Source: Hyphomicrobiales bacterium (GTDB taxonomy: Bacteria > Pseudomonadota > Alphaproteobacteria > Rhizobiales > Rhizobiaceae). From it: DNA of 64,000 nucleotides. A program made the translations under genes and the position numbers. Positions 51,119 to 59,847 of this stretch are shown piece by piece; the first letter of the stretch is position 1; every line of letters starts with the position of its first letter. A model generated the notes under the pieces. That model had not been told where the DNA came from, ran no database searches, and worked only from the letters and a program-made list of their open reading frames with translations. Location: the NCBI GenBank assembly GCA_900469475.1, contig UBXG01000016.1, positions 283,977 to 347,976 of the forward strand, in the 5' to 3' direction.

Positions 51119-51700
51119 TTATTCTGCCGCGCCGGCGGCCTTCGTCCTGCGAGTGCGCTTCGGCTTTGCAGCTTCTGCGGCAGCCGGTGCGGGAGCTGCC
51201 ACAGCAGCCTTTGCCCGGGTAGCTCTCGTCGACGTCTTGGCGGCAGCGGGCTTGGCGGCAGCCGGTTTTGCCGCTGCGGGCTTTGCCTTGGCTTTCGCTT
51301 TGGACGTTGTTGCCTTGCCTCCCGTCTTTGCCGCGTTCAGGAGTGCGACACGACGCTGGCGGTTCTGCTCGAGAGCCTGCTGGAAACCAACATCGTGTTC
51401 CGCATGATAGGCGAGATCATCGAGAAACTCAGCCACGTCCTTGATGGTATCGACGACGACATAGCTCAAGCCGCGACCGGCATTGATCGAGTCACGACCG
51501 ACCGTTACACCATATCCGCCTGGAACGCGCTGGAACCAGGTGGAGCGCCACTTCCTGAAGCCAGCCGCGTCGCGCTCGTACTCCTCCAGATATGCCTTCT
51601 GCTCCGCTACTCGGGCACGAAATGTATCAACAACGTTCCGCGCACCAGCCTTCGGCTTGTCAGCCTTTTTGGAAGTCCATTTCTCAAGAAAGTTTGCCAT
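51119..51700 (-). CDS. Protein with histone-H1-like Ala/Lys/Pro tail
   Basis: 193 residues. The N-terminal 120 residues form a soluble domain (NVVDTFRARVAEQKAYLEEYERDAAGFRKWRSTWFQRV, GYGVTVGRDSINAGRGLSYVVVDT) of unknown family. The C-terminal 70 residues are a low-complexity basic tail, KAKAKPAAAKPAAAKPAAAK then repeats of TRATRAKAA and KPKRTRRTK, as in histone-H1-like and AlgP-type DNA-binding proteins. It probably binds nucleic acid. The tail repeats are prone to slippage, so length may vary among strains. Confidence 0.8.
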   Translation of the reverse strand: MANFLEKWTSKKADKPKAGARNVVDTFRARVAEQKAYLEEYERDAAGFRKWRSTWFQRVPGGYGVTVGRDSINAGRGLSYVVVDTIKDVAEFLDDLAYHAEHDVGFQQALEQNRQRRVALLNAAKTGGKATTSKAKAKAKPAAAKPAAAKPAAAKTSTRATRAKAAVAAPAPAAAEAAKPKRTRRTKAAGAAE

Positions 51701-52036
51701 TGATCTGATCTCTTCAGGTTAGCGTTCCTTGTCACGCCGCCATCGCTTCAAAAAAGCTGACGGAGCTCCTCCACAGGGATGCCCGCATATATGTAAAGGA
51801 TAGATGTATAATGGCAACATAATCCGTTATTATTGCGGGGCAAATCGCCATTTCGGCCGCCCTATTGCCGCCTTTTCGACCCCGAAGCGCAAATTTCCTA
51901 TCTTTTCCTTCGCTGGGACAGGCCGCCTCTCGTTCCGATCTGGAACTTCGACACCCTCGTGCTGCTGCGATACTCGCTTCGAAGTAACCCGCGACAGTAT
52001 AAAACTTGTGCCGTCTCGACAATTTATTGATAGCAG

Positions 52037-52216
52037 CTAGCGCTGACCGCTATTTTGTTGTCCGGCAAATTCATAGGTGTTCATCGATGCGACCACCTTC
52101 GTCAGGTCGCCATGCCGATCGAACAAGAACTTTGTTGCAGCATCTTGATCGAAGCTATCATGTTCGTATGCCGCATCTTCAATGCGGATATGATTGAGCA
52201 AACGTTCTGGAAACAA
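52037..52216 (-). other. Coding-like remnant, 59 codons
   Basis: The minus-strand frame from a TTG at 52216 reads FPERLLNHIRIEDAAYEHD, then SFDQDAATKFLFDRHGDLTK, then VVASMNTYEFAGQQNSGQR and a stop. The residue pattern is protein-like, but there is no ribosome site or ATG, and an upstream TGA closes the frame. It may be the tail of a lost gene. No family recognised. Confidence 0.3.
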
Positions 52217-52329
52217 TCGACGAAGACGTCATAGACGCGAGTACCGGCAGTGCCGTCGCGCTGCCTCAATGAAGGCTACGGCACGGCTTCAGTGGTTGGC
52301 GGGGATCTGCGGGGAGACGCGGCGATAAA

Positions 52330-52388
52330 GGACCGGACCGCGAAAGGGGGTTCGCCCCTCGTAAACGGAACGCTCTCACGGCCGGTCC
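52330..52388. other. Structured element, possible RNA or rhizobial intergenic repeat
   Basis: GGACCGG (52330-52336) pairs with CCGGTCC (52382-52388), enclosing a hairpin AGGGG-GTTCG-CCCCT (52345-52359). Just after it come GCGGGCC-A-GGCCCGC (52398-52412) and GCGCTTTTGCGC. It resembles the palindromic intergenic elements of rhizobia or a small RNA, but I cannot name it. Confidence 0.35.
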
Positions 52389-52571
52389 CACATTCCCGCG
52401 GGCCAGGCCCGCAAGAGGCGGCGCTTTTGCGCGCCCATTGCGGCAATATATTGGCTAAGACTAAAAAACGGCAGCTTGATAAAATCGCTTCCCATCATCA
52501 TCTCGCGCAGAGATAGTAAACTCAGGAGCCCTCACCGCACATCGCCATCTTTCTACCGGCAAGACACTTCC

Positions 52572-53108
52572 ATGATGACAGCAAAATCAATCCAGCGCTC
52601 TTCCATCGAGACGGCACGCCTCCGCTTGCGCCCTACCTCGGCCATCGACGCTACACGCGCATTCGAAATCCAGAGCGACTGGGCCGTGACACGTATGCTG
52701 AGCAACGCCTCATACCCTCCGGACGAAAGCGATATCAGAGATTGGTTTTCCAGCCATGGGCGCGAATGGGCCGAAGGCTCCGCCTATCGTTTCGCCATCG
52801 AACAAGAGGAAAGAATGATCGGCATCGTCGACGTCGATGGCATTACCGGGAGTGAGGGCAGCCTTGGCTATTGGCTGGAAAGGCAAGCCTGGGGAAAGGG
52901 CTATGCCTTCGAGGCTGCGCGAGCACTGATCGGCTTTGCCTTCCAGGTGGTCGGCTTGTCCAGGCTCGAATCCGGTCACGCATCCGACAACCCCGCCTCG
53001 GGACGGGTGCTGACCAAACTGGGCTTCCGCCAAGCCAGCTACAGGGAGCTCTTTTCGCGGGCACGTCGCGAAACCATCGTCCAGTGCTGCTATATGCTTG
53101 AGCGTTAA
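52572..53108 (+). CDS. GNAT-family N-acetyltransferase, RimJ/RimL type
   Basis: 178 residues: IETARLRLRPTSAIDATRAFEIQSDW at the N terminus, GSLGYWLERQAWGKGYAFEAARALIGFAF (acetyl-CoA site, with the Q-x-W-G-K-G-Y pattern), and ESGHASDNPASGRVLTKLGFRQ. Acetylates an amino group, of a ribosomal protein N terminus or a small molecule. A frame back to 52476 exists; the tandem ATGs at 52572/52575 are preferred from family length. Confidence 0.9.
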   Translation: MMTAKSIQRSSIETARLRLRPTSAIDATRAFEIQSDWAVTRMLSNASYPPDESDIRDWFSSHGREWAEGSAYRFAIEQEERMIGIVDVDGITGSEGSLGYWLERQAWGKGYAFEAARALIGFAFQVVGLSRLESGHASDNPASGRVLTKLGFRQASYRELFSRARRETIVQCCYMLER

Positions 53109-53196
53109 GTGCCGCGACCCCATAGAAGACCCAGCGCCGCATCTTCATGCGGCAGTAGTCGTTGGTCGTTTATGAGTGACGCCCCTCGGCCGACTT

Positions 53197-53553
53197 CTAC
53201 TCAGGCGATTGTTTTGGCGGAACATTGCCGTTCTGCTCGGCGCGATCGCGATGCAGAGCCGCGCGGGCGAGCAGCATGAAGGTGATCGGCGTCGTCACCG
53301 TTATGAAAACACCGATCAGCAGTTCATGAACGACGAGGGACCGCGTCGTGGTCGAAAAGAAGATCATCGACGCGATCATGATCGCGCCGATGCCGCCGCT
53401 CGTTCCCAATGTCGGCGCGTGAATGCGCTCGTAGAATGTTCCAAGCCTCAGAAACCCGATGGCGCCGACGAGCGTCAGGAAAGCGCCGACCACGAGAAGT
53501 CCGCCGACGAGGATCGCAGCCCACAGAGGTATGTTTTCAAATGAGGCGCTCAT
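53197..53553 (-). CDS. mnhG: Mrp/Pha cation-proton antiporter subunit G
   Basis: 118-residue membrane subunit with three spans: LWAAILVGGLLVVGAFLTLVGAIGFLRL, GSGIG-like TLGTSGGIGAIMIASMIFF, and LLIGVFITVTTPITFMLLARAALHRD, the typical MnhG/MrpG signature. The frame continues to 53835, but the ATG at 53553 overlaps the end of the F subunit (four bases) and gives the family N terminus. Last gene of the operon. Confidence 0.93.
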   Translation of the reverse strand: MSASFENIPLWAAILVGGLLVVGAFLTLVGAIGFLRLGTFYERIHAPTLGTSGGIGAIMIASMIFFSTTTRSLVVHELLIGVFITVTTPITFMLLARAALHRDRAEQNGNVPPKQSPE

Positions 53554-53831
53554 TCGATCACCTCCCCGCGCATCAGAAATTTCGCCAAGGCAACCGTTGC
53601 GACAAAACCCAGCATGCCGATGACGAGTGCCGCCTCGAAATAGACGACGCGGGCGGTTCCAATGCCGAAAATCAACAGGAGCAGCATGGCATTCACATAA
53701 AGCGTGTCGAGTGCAATGATGCGATCCTGTGCGCGCGGTCCCCGGAACATACGAATGGAGGCGATCGCCATCGCTGCCACGATCATCATCTGCGCAATCG
53801 TAACGGATATCTGGATGATCGTGGCGCTCAT
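53550..53831 (-). CDS. mnhF: Mrp/Pha cation-proton antiporter subunit F
   Basis: 93-residue, three-span subunit. IAQMMIVAAMAIASIRMFRGPRAQDRIIALDTLYVNAMLLLLIFG carries the RGP-x-x-x-DR-x-x-x-LD signature of MrpF. The start overlaps the E-subunit stop (ATGA) and the end overlaps the G start, so the genes are translationally coupled. Confidence 0.94.
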   Translation of the reverse strand: MSATIIQISVTIAQMMIVAAMAIASIRMFRGPRAQDRIIALDTLYVNAMLLLLIFGIGTARVVYFEAALVIGMLGFVATVALAKFLMRGEVIE

Positions 53832-54304
53832 GCAAAAATCTCCATCAGCAGGTTTTCATAACGGTTGGCGACCGTTTGACGCCATTGCGCCTCGTTCTCG
53901 AAATCGAGCACATGCAGCAGCACCGTGTTGTCGTTGGAATCATATTCCAGCCACGCAGAGCCCGGCGTGCTGGTCAGGATAACCGCAAGCAGCGCCAGCG
54001 GAATCTGATCCCGCACCCTGAGCTCAAGAACCACAAACCCCGGCGTCGTCTTGCGCGAGCACCCTCTCAGGATGATCCAGGCCACTTGTCCATTCGATTT
54101 CACCACATCGAAAACGACCCGAAAGAAGAGTTTGGGCAGCAGATACCATTTCCGCAGCCGCGGCTTTTCGGGCCGCAGCGATGCCATGCCCCAGGAGGCA
54201 AAGACCGCGACGATGATGCCAAGGATAAGCTGACCGAGCGTGAAGCCGTTCAGCAGCAGCCACATCAGGATCAGGCTCAGCGCCAGGAACGGATAAGGCA
54301 GCAT
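53828..54304 (-). CDS. mnhE: Mrp/Pha cation-proton antiporter subunit E
   Basis: 158-residue subunit: MLPYPFLALSLILMWLLLNGFTLGQLILGIIVAVFASW, then KLFFRVVFDVVKSNGQVAWIIL and the C-terminal domain with SAWLEYDSNDNTVLLHVLD (landmarks TPGSAWLEYD and LLHVLD). The longer frame to 54595 overlaps the D gene and is rejected. Overlaps D by two bases. Confidence 0.93.
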   Translation of the reverse strand: MLPYPFLALSLILMWLLLNGFTLGQLILGIIVAVFASWGMASLRPEKPRLRKWYLLPKLFFRVVFDVVKSNGQVAWIILRGCSRKTTPGFVVLELRVRDQIPLALLAVILTSTPGSAWLEYDSNDNTVLLHVLDFENEAQWRQTVANRYENLLMEIFA

Positions 54305-55914
54305 CACGGACCTCCCGCTTTTGCGGGCGCAACTACCGCGTTGCGAACCGCATCGACATAGATATTGGGGTCGCTGAGCATGCGAATGGTCGCATCCATA
54401 TATTGCATGACGGGGCCTGCCCAGATGGTCAATGCCAGCGTCAATGCGAGCAGGCCCATGACGGGGAATATCTCTATGACAAGCACACGGGGAACCGTGC
54501 CCTCCAGCGAACTCCAGAATGTGCGTATGCCGGCCCGTGTCATGGCAATCAGGGCGGCAATGCCGGAAAGAATGACCAGCAGGATCAACACCCATACCGC
54601 AGTGCTCGGCGGAATGCCGATCGCGCCGGTTCCCATCATCGCCGAAAGCATGGCGAACTTGGAGACGAAGCCGGAAAGAGGCGGCAGGCCGGCGAGCAGA
54701 ATGCCGCAGGCGGCAAAGCAGATGCCAAGCATTGCCATGGTGCCGGGCATGGTCACACCGTCGCCTTCTGCCGGCTCCTTCTCCTCAGCATCGCCATAAG
54801 CCTCCATCGTGACGGCGAGAACGCTGGCGCCGGCATCCTGCCCACGCTCCACGAGCTCGATCAGCATGAAGAAGGCGCTGATCGTCAGCGTCGAGCTGAC
54901 GAGGTACATCAGTGCGCCGGACGAGATGGAGCCATCATTGATACCGATCACCATCAGCAGCGTACCGGATGAGACCAGCACCGAGAAGCCGGCAAGCCGG
55001 CCAAGCGCCTGCGACGCCAGCACACCGACCGTTCCGAAGATCAGCGTTGCCATCCCGCCATAGAGAAGCACGGTCGCGCCGAAGCCGGCGGACGGACCGG
55101 CGTTGAACAGCAGCATGGTCAGCCGCAGGATGACGTAGATGCCAAGCTTACTGAGAATGGCAAATACGCCCGCAACCGGCGCCGACGCCGCGCTATAGGC
55201 CGTCGGCAGCCAGAAGCAGAGCGGCCACATGCCGGCCTTGATGAGGAATGCGATGCCGAGCACGCCGGCACCCGCCTGCATCAACATGCGGCGATCTGCC
55301 GACATTTCCGGGATGCGCATGGCAAGATCCGCCATGTTCAACGTTCCCGCCGTGCCATAGATCAGGCTGACGCCGATAAGGAAGAGCAGCGCGGCTGCGA
55401 GATTGACGGCAATGTAATGCATGCCCGCCTTGACCCGGAGCGGCCCGGAGCCGTGCAGCAGAAGGCCGTAAGATGCGGCCAGCATGACCTCAAAGAAGAC
55501 GAAGAGATTGAAGAGATCACCCGTCAGGAACGCACCGTTGACCCCCATCAGCAGCAACTGGAACATGGTGTGGAAATGCGCACCGACCGCATGCCAACGC
55601 GCCAACGAAAATATCAACGCGGCAACGGCAACGATGGATGTCAGCAGCAGCATGAGTGCCGACAAGCCATCGAGCACAAGCACGATACCAAAGGGGGCGC
55701 TCCAGTTTCCTAGCAGATAGGCACGTTCTTGCCCCGGCGATCCGCCTTCTGCACCGAAGAGCGCAAGTGCAATGCCCACCAGCAACAGCGTTGCAACGAG
55801 GCTGATGAGCGCCTTCAGCGTGCGCGAACGCTCATCGATGAACACAAGCAACGCACCCGCGACAAGGGGAGCCAGGATCGGCGCAATGATGAGATGATGC
55901 GACCAGCCCGTCAT
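54304..55914 (-). CDS. mnhD: Mrp/Pha cation-proton antiporter subunit D
   Basis: 536-residue proton-pumping-type subunit related to NuoM/NuoN, with about 14 spans. LTGDLFNLFVFFEVMLAASYGLLLHG (conserved glutamate) and FLIKAGMWPLCFWLPTAYSAASAPVAGVFAILSKLGIY (conserved lysines) match MrpD. The start overlaps the C-subunit stop. Confidence 0.95.
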   Translation of the reverse strand: MTGWSHHLIIAPILAPLVAGALLVFIDERSRTLKALISLVATLLLVGIALALFGAEGGSPGQERAYLLGNWSAPFGIVLVLDGLSALMLLLTSIVAVAALIFSLARWHAVGAHFHTMFQLLLMGVNGAFLTGDLFNLFVFFEVMLAASYGLLLHGSGPLRVKAGMHYIAVNLAAALLFLIGVSLIYGTAGTLNMADLAMRIPEMSADRRMLMQAGAGVLGIAFLIKAGMWPLCFWLPTAYSAASAPVAGVFAILSKLGIYVILRLTMLLFNAGPSAGFGATVLLYGGMATLIFGTVGVLASQALGRLAGFSVLVSSGTLLMVIGINDGSISSGALMYLVSSTLTISAFFMLIELVERGQDAGASVLAVTMEAYGDAEEKEPAEGDGVTMPGTMAMLGICFAACGILLAGLPPLSGFVSKFAMLSAMMGTGAIGIPPSTAVWVLILLVILSGIAALIAMTRAGIRTFWSSLEGTVPRVLVIEIFPVMGLLALTLALTIWAGPVMQYMDATIRMLSDPNIYVDAVRNAVVAPAKAGGP

Positions 55915-56249
55915 TTCCGGTCACTCCTGCCATCGACATGGTCCGTACCGGTCAGGCCGCGTGAGGCAAGCAGTACGACCAGGAATAGAGCCGTTGTGGC
56001 AAAGCCGATAACGATCGCAGTCAGCACCAGAGCCTGCGGCACCGGATCTGCCAAGGCGTGCGTTGCCGTGCCATCGCCAAGCAGCGGCGGCACGTTCGTC
56101 TTCACGCCGCCGACGCCGAAGATGAAGAGATTGACCGCATAGGAGAGCAGCGACAGCCCGATGATGACCTGGTAGGTGCGTGGACGCAGGATCAGCCAGA
56201 CGCCGCACGCCGTCATGACACCGATCGCAATGGACAAGATGAGTTCCAT
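55911..56249 (-). CDS. mnhC: Mrp/Pha cation-proton antiporter subunit C
   Basis: 112-residue subunit related to NuoK, three spans: MELILSIAIGVMTACGVWLILRP, VIIGLSLLSYAVNLFIFGVG, and DPVPQALVLTAIVIGFATTALFLVVLL. The frame reaching 56549 enters the AB gene; the ATG at 56249 overlaps the AB stop by one base and is the family start. Confidence 0.95.
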   Translation of the reverse strand: MELILSIAIGVMTACGVWLILRPRTYQVIIGLSLLSYAVNLFIFGVGGVKTNVPPLLGDGTATHALADPVPQALVLTAIVIGFATTALFLVVLLASRGLTGTDHVDGRSDRK

Positions 56250-59137
56250 CAATCCCCCTTTGCCTTGTCGGCATCGAGCGCACGCAAGCGGTTGATACGG
56301 ATCGACTGGTGCGCAAGCGCGACGAGGATCAGAACCGTGGATCCCACGACGAGCAGGAAAACGCCGAGATCGAAGAGCAGCGCGCTTGCCGCCGGCACCT
56401 TGCCGATCAACGGTACGTCGAGATACTGGAAATGCGAGGTGAGGAATGGATAGCCGAAGAACCAGGCGCCGATGCCCGTTGCCGTCGCGATCAGAAGCCC
56501 GGCGCCCATCCATCGCAGCGGCAGGATGCGGATGCGATCCTCCGCCCAACGCGTGCCGCCGGCCAGATATTGCAACAGGAAGGCGATCGAGAGCGTGAGA
56601 CCGGCCGAGAAGCCGCCGCCCGGCGCGTCATGCCCACGCATGAAGATATAGACCGAAAGAGCGATCACGAAGGGGAACATCCATTGCATGATGACGGAGG
56701 GCACCAGCAGATAGTCGCGCACGGTATCGCCGGCCGAGCGCTCCGGCCGTTCCTCGTCGAAACGGTTCTGGATCTGCTGCTGCTCCGGCATCTCCATGCT
56801 GTCGGGCGCCGGGCGGAAACGACGCAGCAGCGCATAGACAGTCAAGGCGACGACACCGAGGACGGCGATTTCGCCAAGCGTATCGAAGCCACGGAAATCG
56901 ACCAGGATGACGTTGACGACATTGCGGCCGCCGCCCTTCGAATAGGCATTTTCCAGGAAGTAATTCGCGATGGCGTCAGGCACCGGCATGGTCATGACGG
57001 CATAGGAAATGAACATCATGCCTACGCCGCAGATGACGGCGAGCGCCAGATCGCGGAAGCGTCGGAAACGGGCGCGTAAATTCACCGTATCGTCAATCCC
57101 TTCTGTCCGCTTCGGCAGCCAGCGCAAGCCTAGAAGGATGAGCACCGTCGTGACGATCTCGACGAGAAGTTGGGTAATCGCAAGATCCGGTGCCGACAGC
57201 CAGATGAACGTCATGCAGACGATCAATCCGACCCCACCCAGCATCACCAAGGCAACAAGCCGATGATATTTGGCAAAAAAGGCAGTGCCGATCGCCAGGC
57301 AAATCCCGATCGCCCAGACGACGGCGAACACCGGATCGGCGCCTGAAAAGGCAAAATGCTTGGCCTGGAAGCCCGACAGATAGAGCGGCAGCAGGCCAGC
57401 CGCAAAGCCTGTTGCCACCACCCAGCGAAGCTGCGGCTGCAGCTTGCGCGTGCCGATCCGCTTTTCGGCTATTCGCGCCCAGTGCCAGGAAACCTCGACC
57501 AGCACCCGCTCGAAGATGCGCTGTCCCTTCAGGCGGCGAAAGAGGGGCGGACCGTCGTCACATCGCGAAAAATAATCCTTGAAGGCGAAATAGAACACCG
57601 TCCCGCCGACCAATGCGACAATGCTCATGATAACAGGCAGATTGAAGCCGTGCCAGAGAGAGAGGCTGTATTGCGGCGTATCGGCGTTGAGAACGCTGAC
57701 GACGGCTGCCTGCAGGAAGGGCGCCACCGAAAGCGCCGGAACGATGCCGACAACCAGGCATACCACGACCAGAAGCTCGATAGGGAAGCGCATCCAGCGC
57801 GGCGGCTCATGCGGCTTGGCGATCGGCAGATCGGTCGGCGCCGGCCCGAAAAACACCGTCTGAATGAAGCGCAGCGAATAGGCGACGCTGAAGGCGCTTG
57901 CGAGCGTCGCCACATAGGGAAGCATACGATCGAGGATGGAATCAGCATGGGTTTCGATCGCTTCTGCGAAGAACATTTCCTTGGATAGAAAGCCATTGAG
58001 CAGCGGCACGCCGGCCATGGCGGCACTCGCGACGATCGCAAGCGCTCCGGTGAACGGCATATAGCGGAACAGGCCACTCAAACGGCGCATATCACGCGTG
58101 CCGGTCTCGTGATCGATGATGCCCGCCGCCATAAACAGCGACGCCTTGAAGGTCGCGTGGTTCAGCATGTGGAAGATGGCGGCAACCGTCGCAAGTGGGC
58201 TGCCGAGGCTGAGCAAGGTGGTGATGAGGCCGAGATGGCTGATCGTCGAATAGGCCAGCAACCCTTTGAGATCCTGCTGGAACATCGCGAAATAGGCGCC
58301 GAGCAGCAGCGTGATGATGCCGGCGGCGCCGACGATGTAGAACCACTCATTCGTGCCGGCGAGAACCGGCCAGAAGCGCGCCAGCAGGAAAACGCCTGCC
58401 TTCACCAGGGTAGCTGAATGCAGATAGGCGGAGACGGGCGTCGGCGCCGCCATCGCATTCGGAAGCCAGAAATGGAAGGGAAACTGCGCACTCTTGGTCA
58501 GCGCACCGAGCAGGATGAGTATCAATGCAGGCAGATAGAGCGGATGATTGCGGATGATATCGCCGGACGCCAGGATCTTGTCCAGATCGTAGCTGCCGAC
58601 GACATGGCCGAGCAGGATCAGCCCGATGAGCAGGCAGAATCCGCCAATCCCGGTGATCGTCAGCGCCATACGGGCACCATCACGAGCGGCAGCCGAATTG
58701 TGCCAATAGCTGATGAGCAGGAAGGAGAAGATGCTGGTCAGCTCCCAGAATATCGAGAGCAGAATGACATTGCCCGACAGCACGATGCCGAGCATCGCAC
58801 CCATGAAAGCAAGCAGGAAGGAGAAGAAGCGGGGAACCGGGTCCTCCTCCGACATGTAGTAGCGAGCATAGACGATGACGAGAAAACCGATGGCGGTGAT
58901 GACGAGCGAAAACAGCCACGCAAAGCCATCCAGCCTGATACTGAAATCAAGCCCCAACTGCGGCAGCCATTCTATGCTATAACGGACGACACCGCCGTTT
59001 TTGACGGCAGGATAGAAGCTTGCGGAAATCAACAGCGCCAGAAATGTGACAGCTCCGGCAATCCAGGCCGGGCCACGCCGTAACTGCGTGCGCAAGAGGC
59101 ATACGGAAAGAAGACTTCCGATAAACGGCAGAGCCAA
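56249..59137 (-). CDS. Fused Mrp/Pha cation-proton antiporter subunit A/B
   Basis: 962-residue fusion of MrpA (NuoL-like, with conserved SIFWELTSIFSFLLISYWHN and LTKSAQFPFHFWLPNAMAAPTPVSAYLHSATLVKAGVFLLAR) and, in the last 200 residues, the MrpB part (VPSVIMQWMFPFVIALSVYIFMRGHDAPGGGFSAGL). The fused A/B form defines the six-gene class of mrp operons common in alphaproteobacteria. The complex exports Na+ or K+ for protons and supports pH and salt tolerance. Start uncertain: the TTG at 59137 is usable, but the hydrophobic frame (GPIFILALLALPFIG) continues upstream, and AAGGAG lies at 59183-59188. Confidence 0.94.
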   Translation of the reverse strand: MALPFIGSLLSVCLLRTQLRRGPAWIAGAVTFLALLISASFYPAVKNGGVVRYSIEWLPQLGLDFSIRLDGFAWLFSLVITAIGFLVIVYARYYMSEEDPVPRFFSFLLAFMGAMLGIVLSGNVILLSIFWELTSIFSFLLISYWHNSAAARDGARMALTITGIGGFCLLIGLILLGHVVGSYDLDKILASGDIIRNHPLYLPALILILLGALTKSAQFPFHFWLPNAMAAPTPVSAYLHSATLVKAGVFLLARFWPVLAGTNEWFYIVGAAGIITLLLGAYFAMFQQDLKGLLAYSTISHLGLITTLLSLGSPLATVAAIFHMLNHATFKASLFMAAGIIDHETGTRDMRRLSGLFRYMPFTGALAIVASAAMAGVPLLNGFLSKEMFFAEAIETHADSILDRMLPYVATLASAFSVAYSLRFIQTVFFGPAPTDLPIAKPHEPPRWMRFPIELLVVVCLVVGIVPALSVAPFLQAAVVSVLNADTPQYSLSLWHGFNLPVIMSIVALVGGTVFYFAFKDYFSRCDDGPPLFRRLKGQRIFERVLVEVSWHWARIAEKRIGTRKLQPQLRWVVATGFAAGLLPLYLSGFQAKHFAFSGADPVFAVVWAIGICLAIGTAFFAKYHRLVALVMLGGVGLIVCMTFIWLSAPDLAITQLLVEIVTTVLILLGLRWLPKRTEGIDDTVNLRARFRRFRDLALAVICGVGMMFISYAVMTMPVPDAIANYFLENAYSKGGGRNVVNVILVDFRGFDTLGEIAVLGVVALTVYALLRRFRPAPDSMEMPEQQQIQNRFDEERPERSAGDTVRDYLLVPSVIMQWMFPFVIALSVYIFMRGHDAPGGGFSAGLTLSIAFLLQYLAGGTRWAEDRIRILPLRWMGAGLLIATATGIGAWFFGYPFLTSHFQYLDVPLIGKVPAASALLFDLGVFLLVVGSTVLILVALAHQSIRINRLRALDADKAKGD

Positions 59138-59299
59138 AAGTGCTAAAATAAAAATAGGCCCGCTCGTTATCCCAAAACGTTGCTCCTTCGCTTGGCCGGA
59201 TCATGCCAGTCGGCAAAACCCCTAGAAATCCGCTATATTATGCCCTATATGATAGATATCGCCCAATATGGGCAGCTTGAAACCCTGCGTCAAGGTAAG

Positions 59300-59635
59300 A
59301 TGGCGATGATTTTGACACCAGCGCTCTGCCGGGCGGCCCGCGGCTTCCTCGATTGGACGCAGATGGACCTTGCCAACCGTTCGGGCGTGTCGCGCAGCAC
59401 GATCCGCGATTACGAGGGCAATCGCCATAGCCTGCATCGGGCGACGGAAGCGCAACTGCGACTGGCGCTCGAGGCCGGAGGCATCGCCTTCTTCCGGATC
59501 CAGGGGCACGAGATCGGCATCTGTACCAAGGCTCTCGCCACGGAGGGCCAAGCGCCGTCCCATACCGAGAGCTGCGAGATCCTGTCTACCCCCGGCGACA
59601 AGGGCCAGATCCTCACTCCGAAGGCAGACCGATAG
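59300..59635 (+). CDS. Small XRE-family helix-turn-helix regulator
   Basis: 111 residues with one helix-turn-helix: ALCRAARGFLDWTQMDLANRSGVSRSTIRDYEGNRHSLHRATEAQLRLALEAGGIAFF (landmarks WTQMDLANRSGVSRSTIRDYE). It belongs to a rhizobial group of short regulators of this design; targets are unknown. The ATG at 59300 (or 59306) follows AAGGTAAG; the frame back to 59180 overlaps the leader of the antiporter operon. Divergent from mrp, which it might regulate. Confidence 0.8.
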   Translation: MAMILTPALCRAARGFLDWTQMDLANRSGVSRSTIRDYEGNRHSLHRATEAQLRLALEAGGIAFFRIQGHEIGICTKALATEGQAPSHTESCEILSTPGDKGQILTPKADR

Positions 59636-59847
59636 GATCGGCGACCGGCATCTAGCATGAGCAAAGCGCCGGGCGGCAGGCCTATTCTCTATGACGCAAC
59701 GGACAACCCGTTTTGCCGCCCTGGGAAGCCTTGCCGGCTGTCGATCCGACTCTGCTCGCAAGAAGGTGAATAAATAGGCCCTCAAATCAGCCACATTCGC
59801 GCCGATCACCGCATCCGCGCAGTACCCCAGGACGACCGGAGAAACAT

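Larger units (their letters stand above)
51723..52571. other. Gene-poor interval of about 850 bases
   Basis: No convincing full gene. The left part (51780-52030) is AT-rich compared with its surroundings, the right part (52300-52450) is GC-rich and full of hairpins. It holds a coding-like remnant at 52037-52216 and a structured element at 52330-52388, listed separately. The composition break could mark an old insertion or deletion. Confidence 0.5.

Noticed and set aside
51241..51320. Short direct repeats suggestive of a CRISPR or tandem array
   Set aside because: They encode the Ala/Lys/Pro tail of the histone-like protein; no spacers of uniform length.
51732..52022. 96-codon minus-strand frame
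   Set aside because: Lies in AT-rich intergenic DNA, lacks a ribosome site, and is rich in Ser/Arg without a fold-like pattern.
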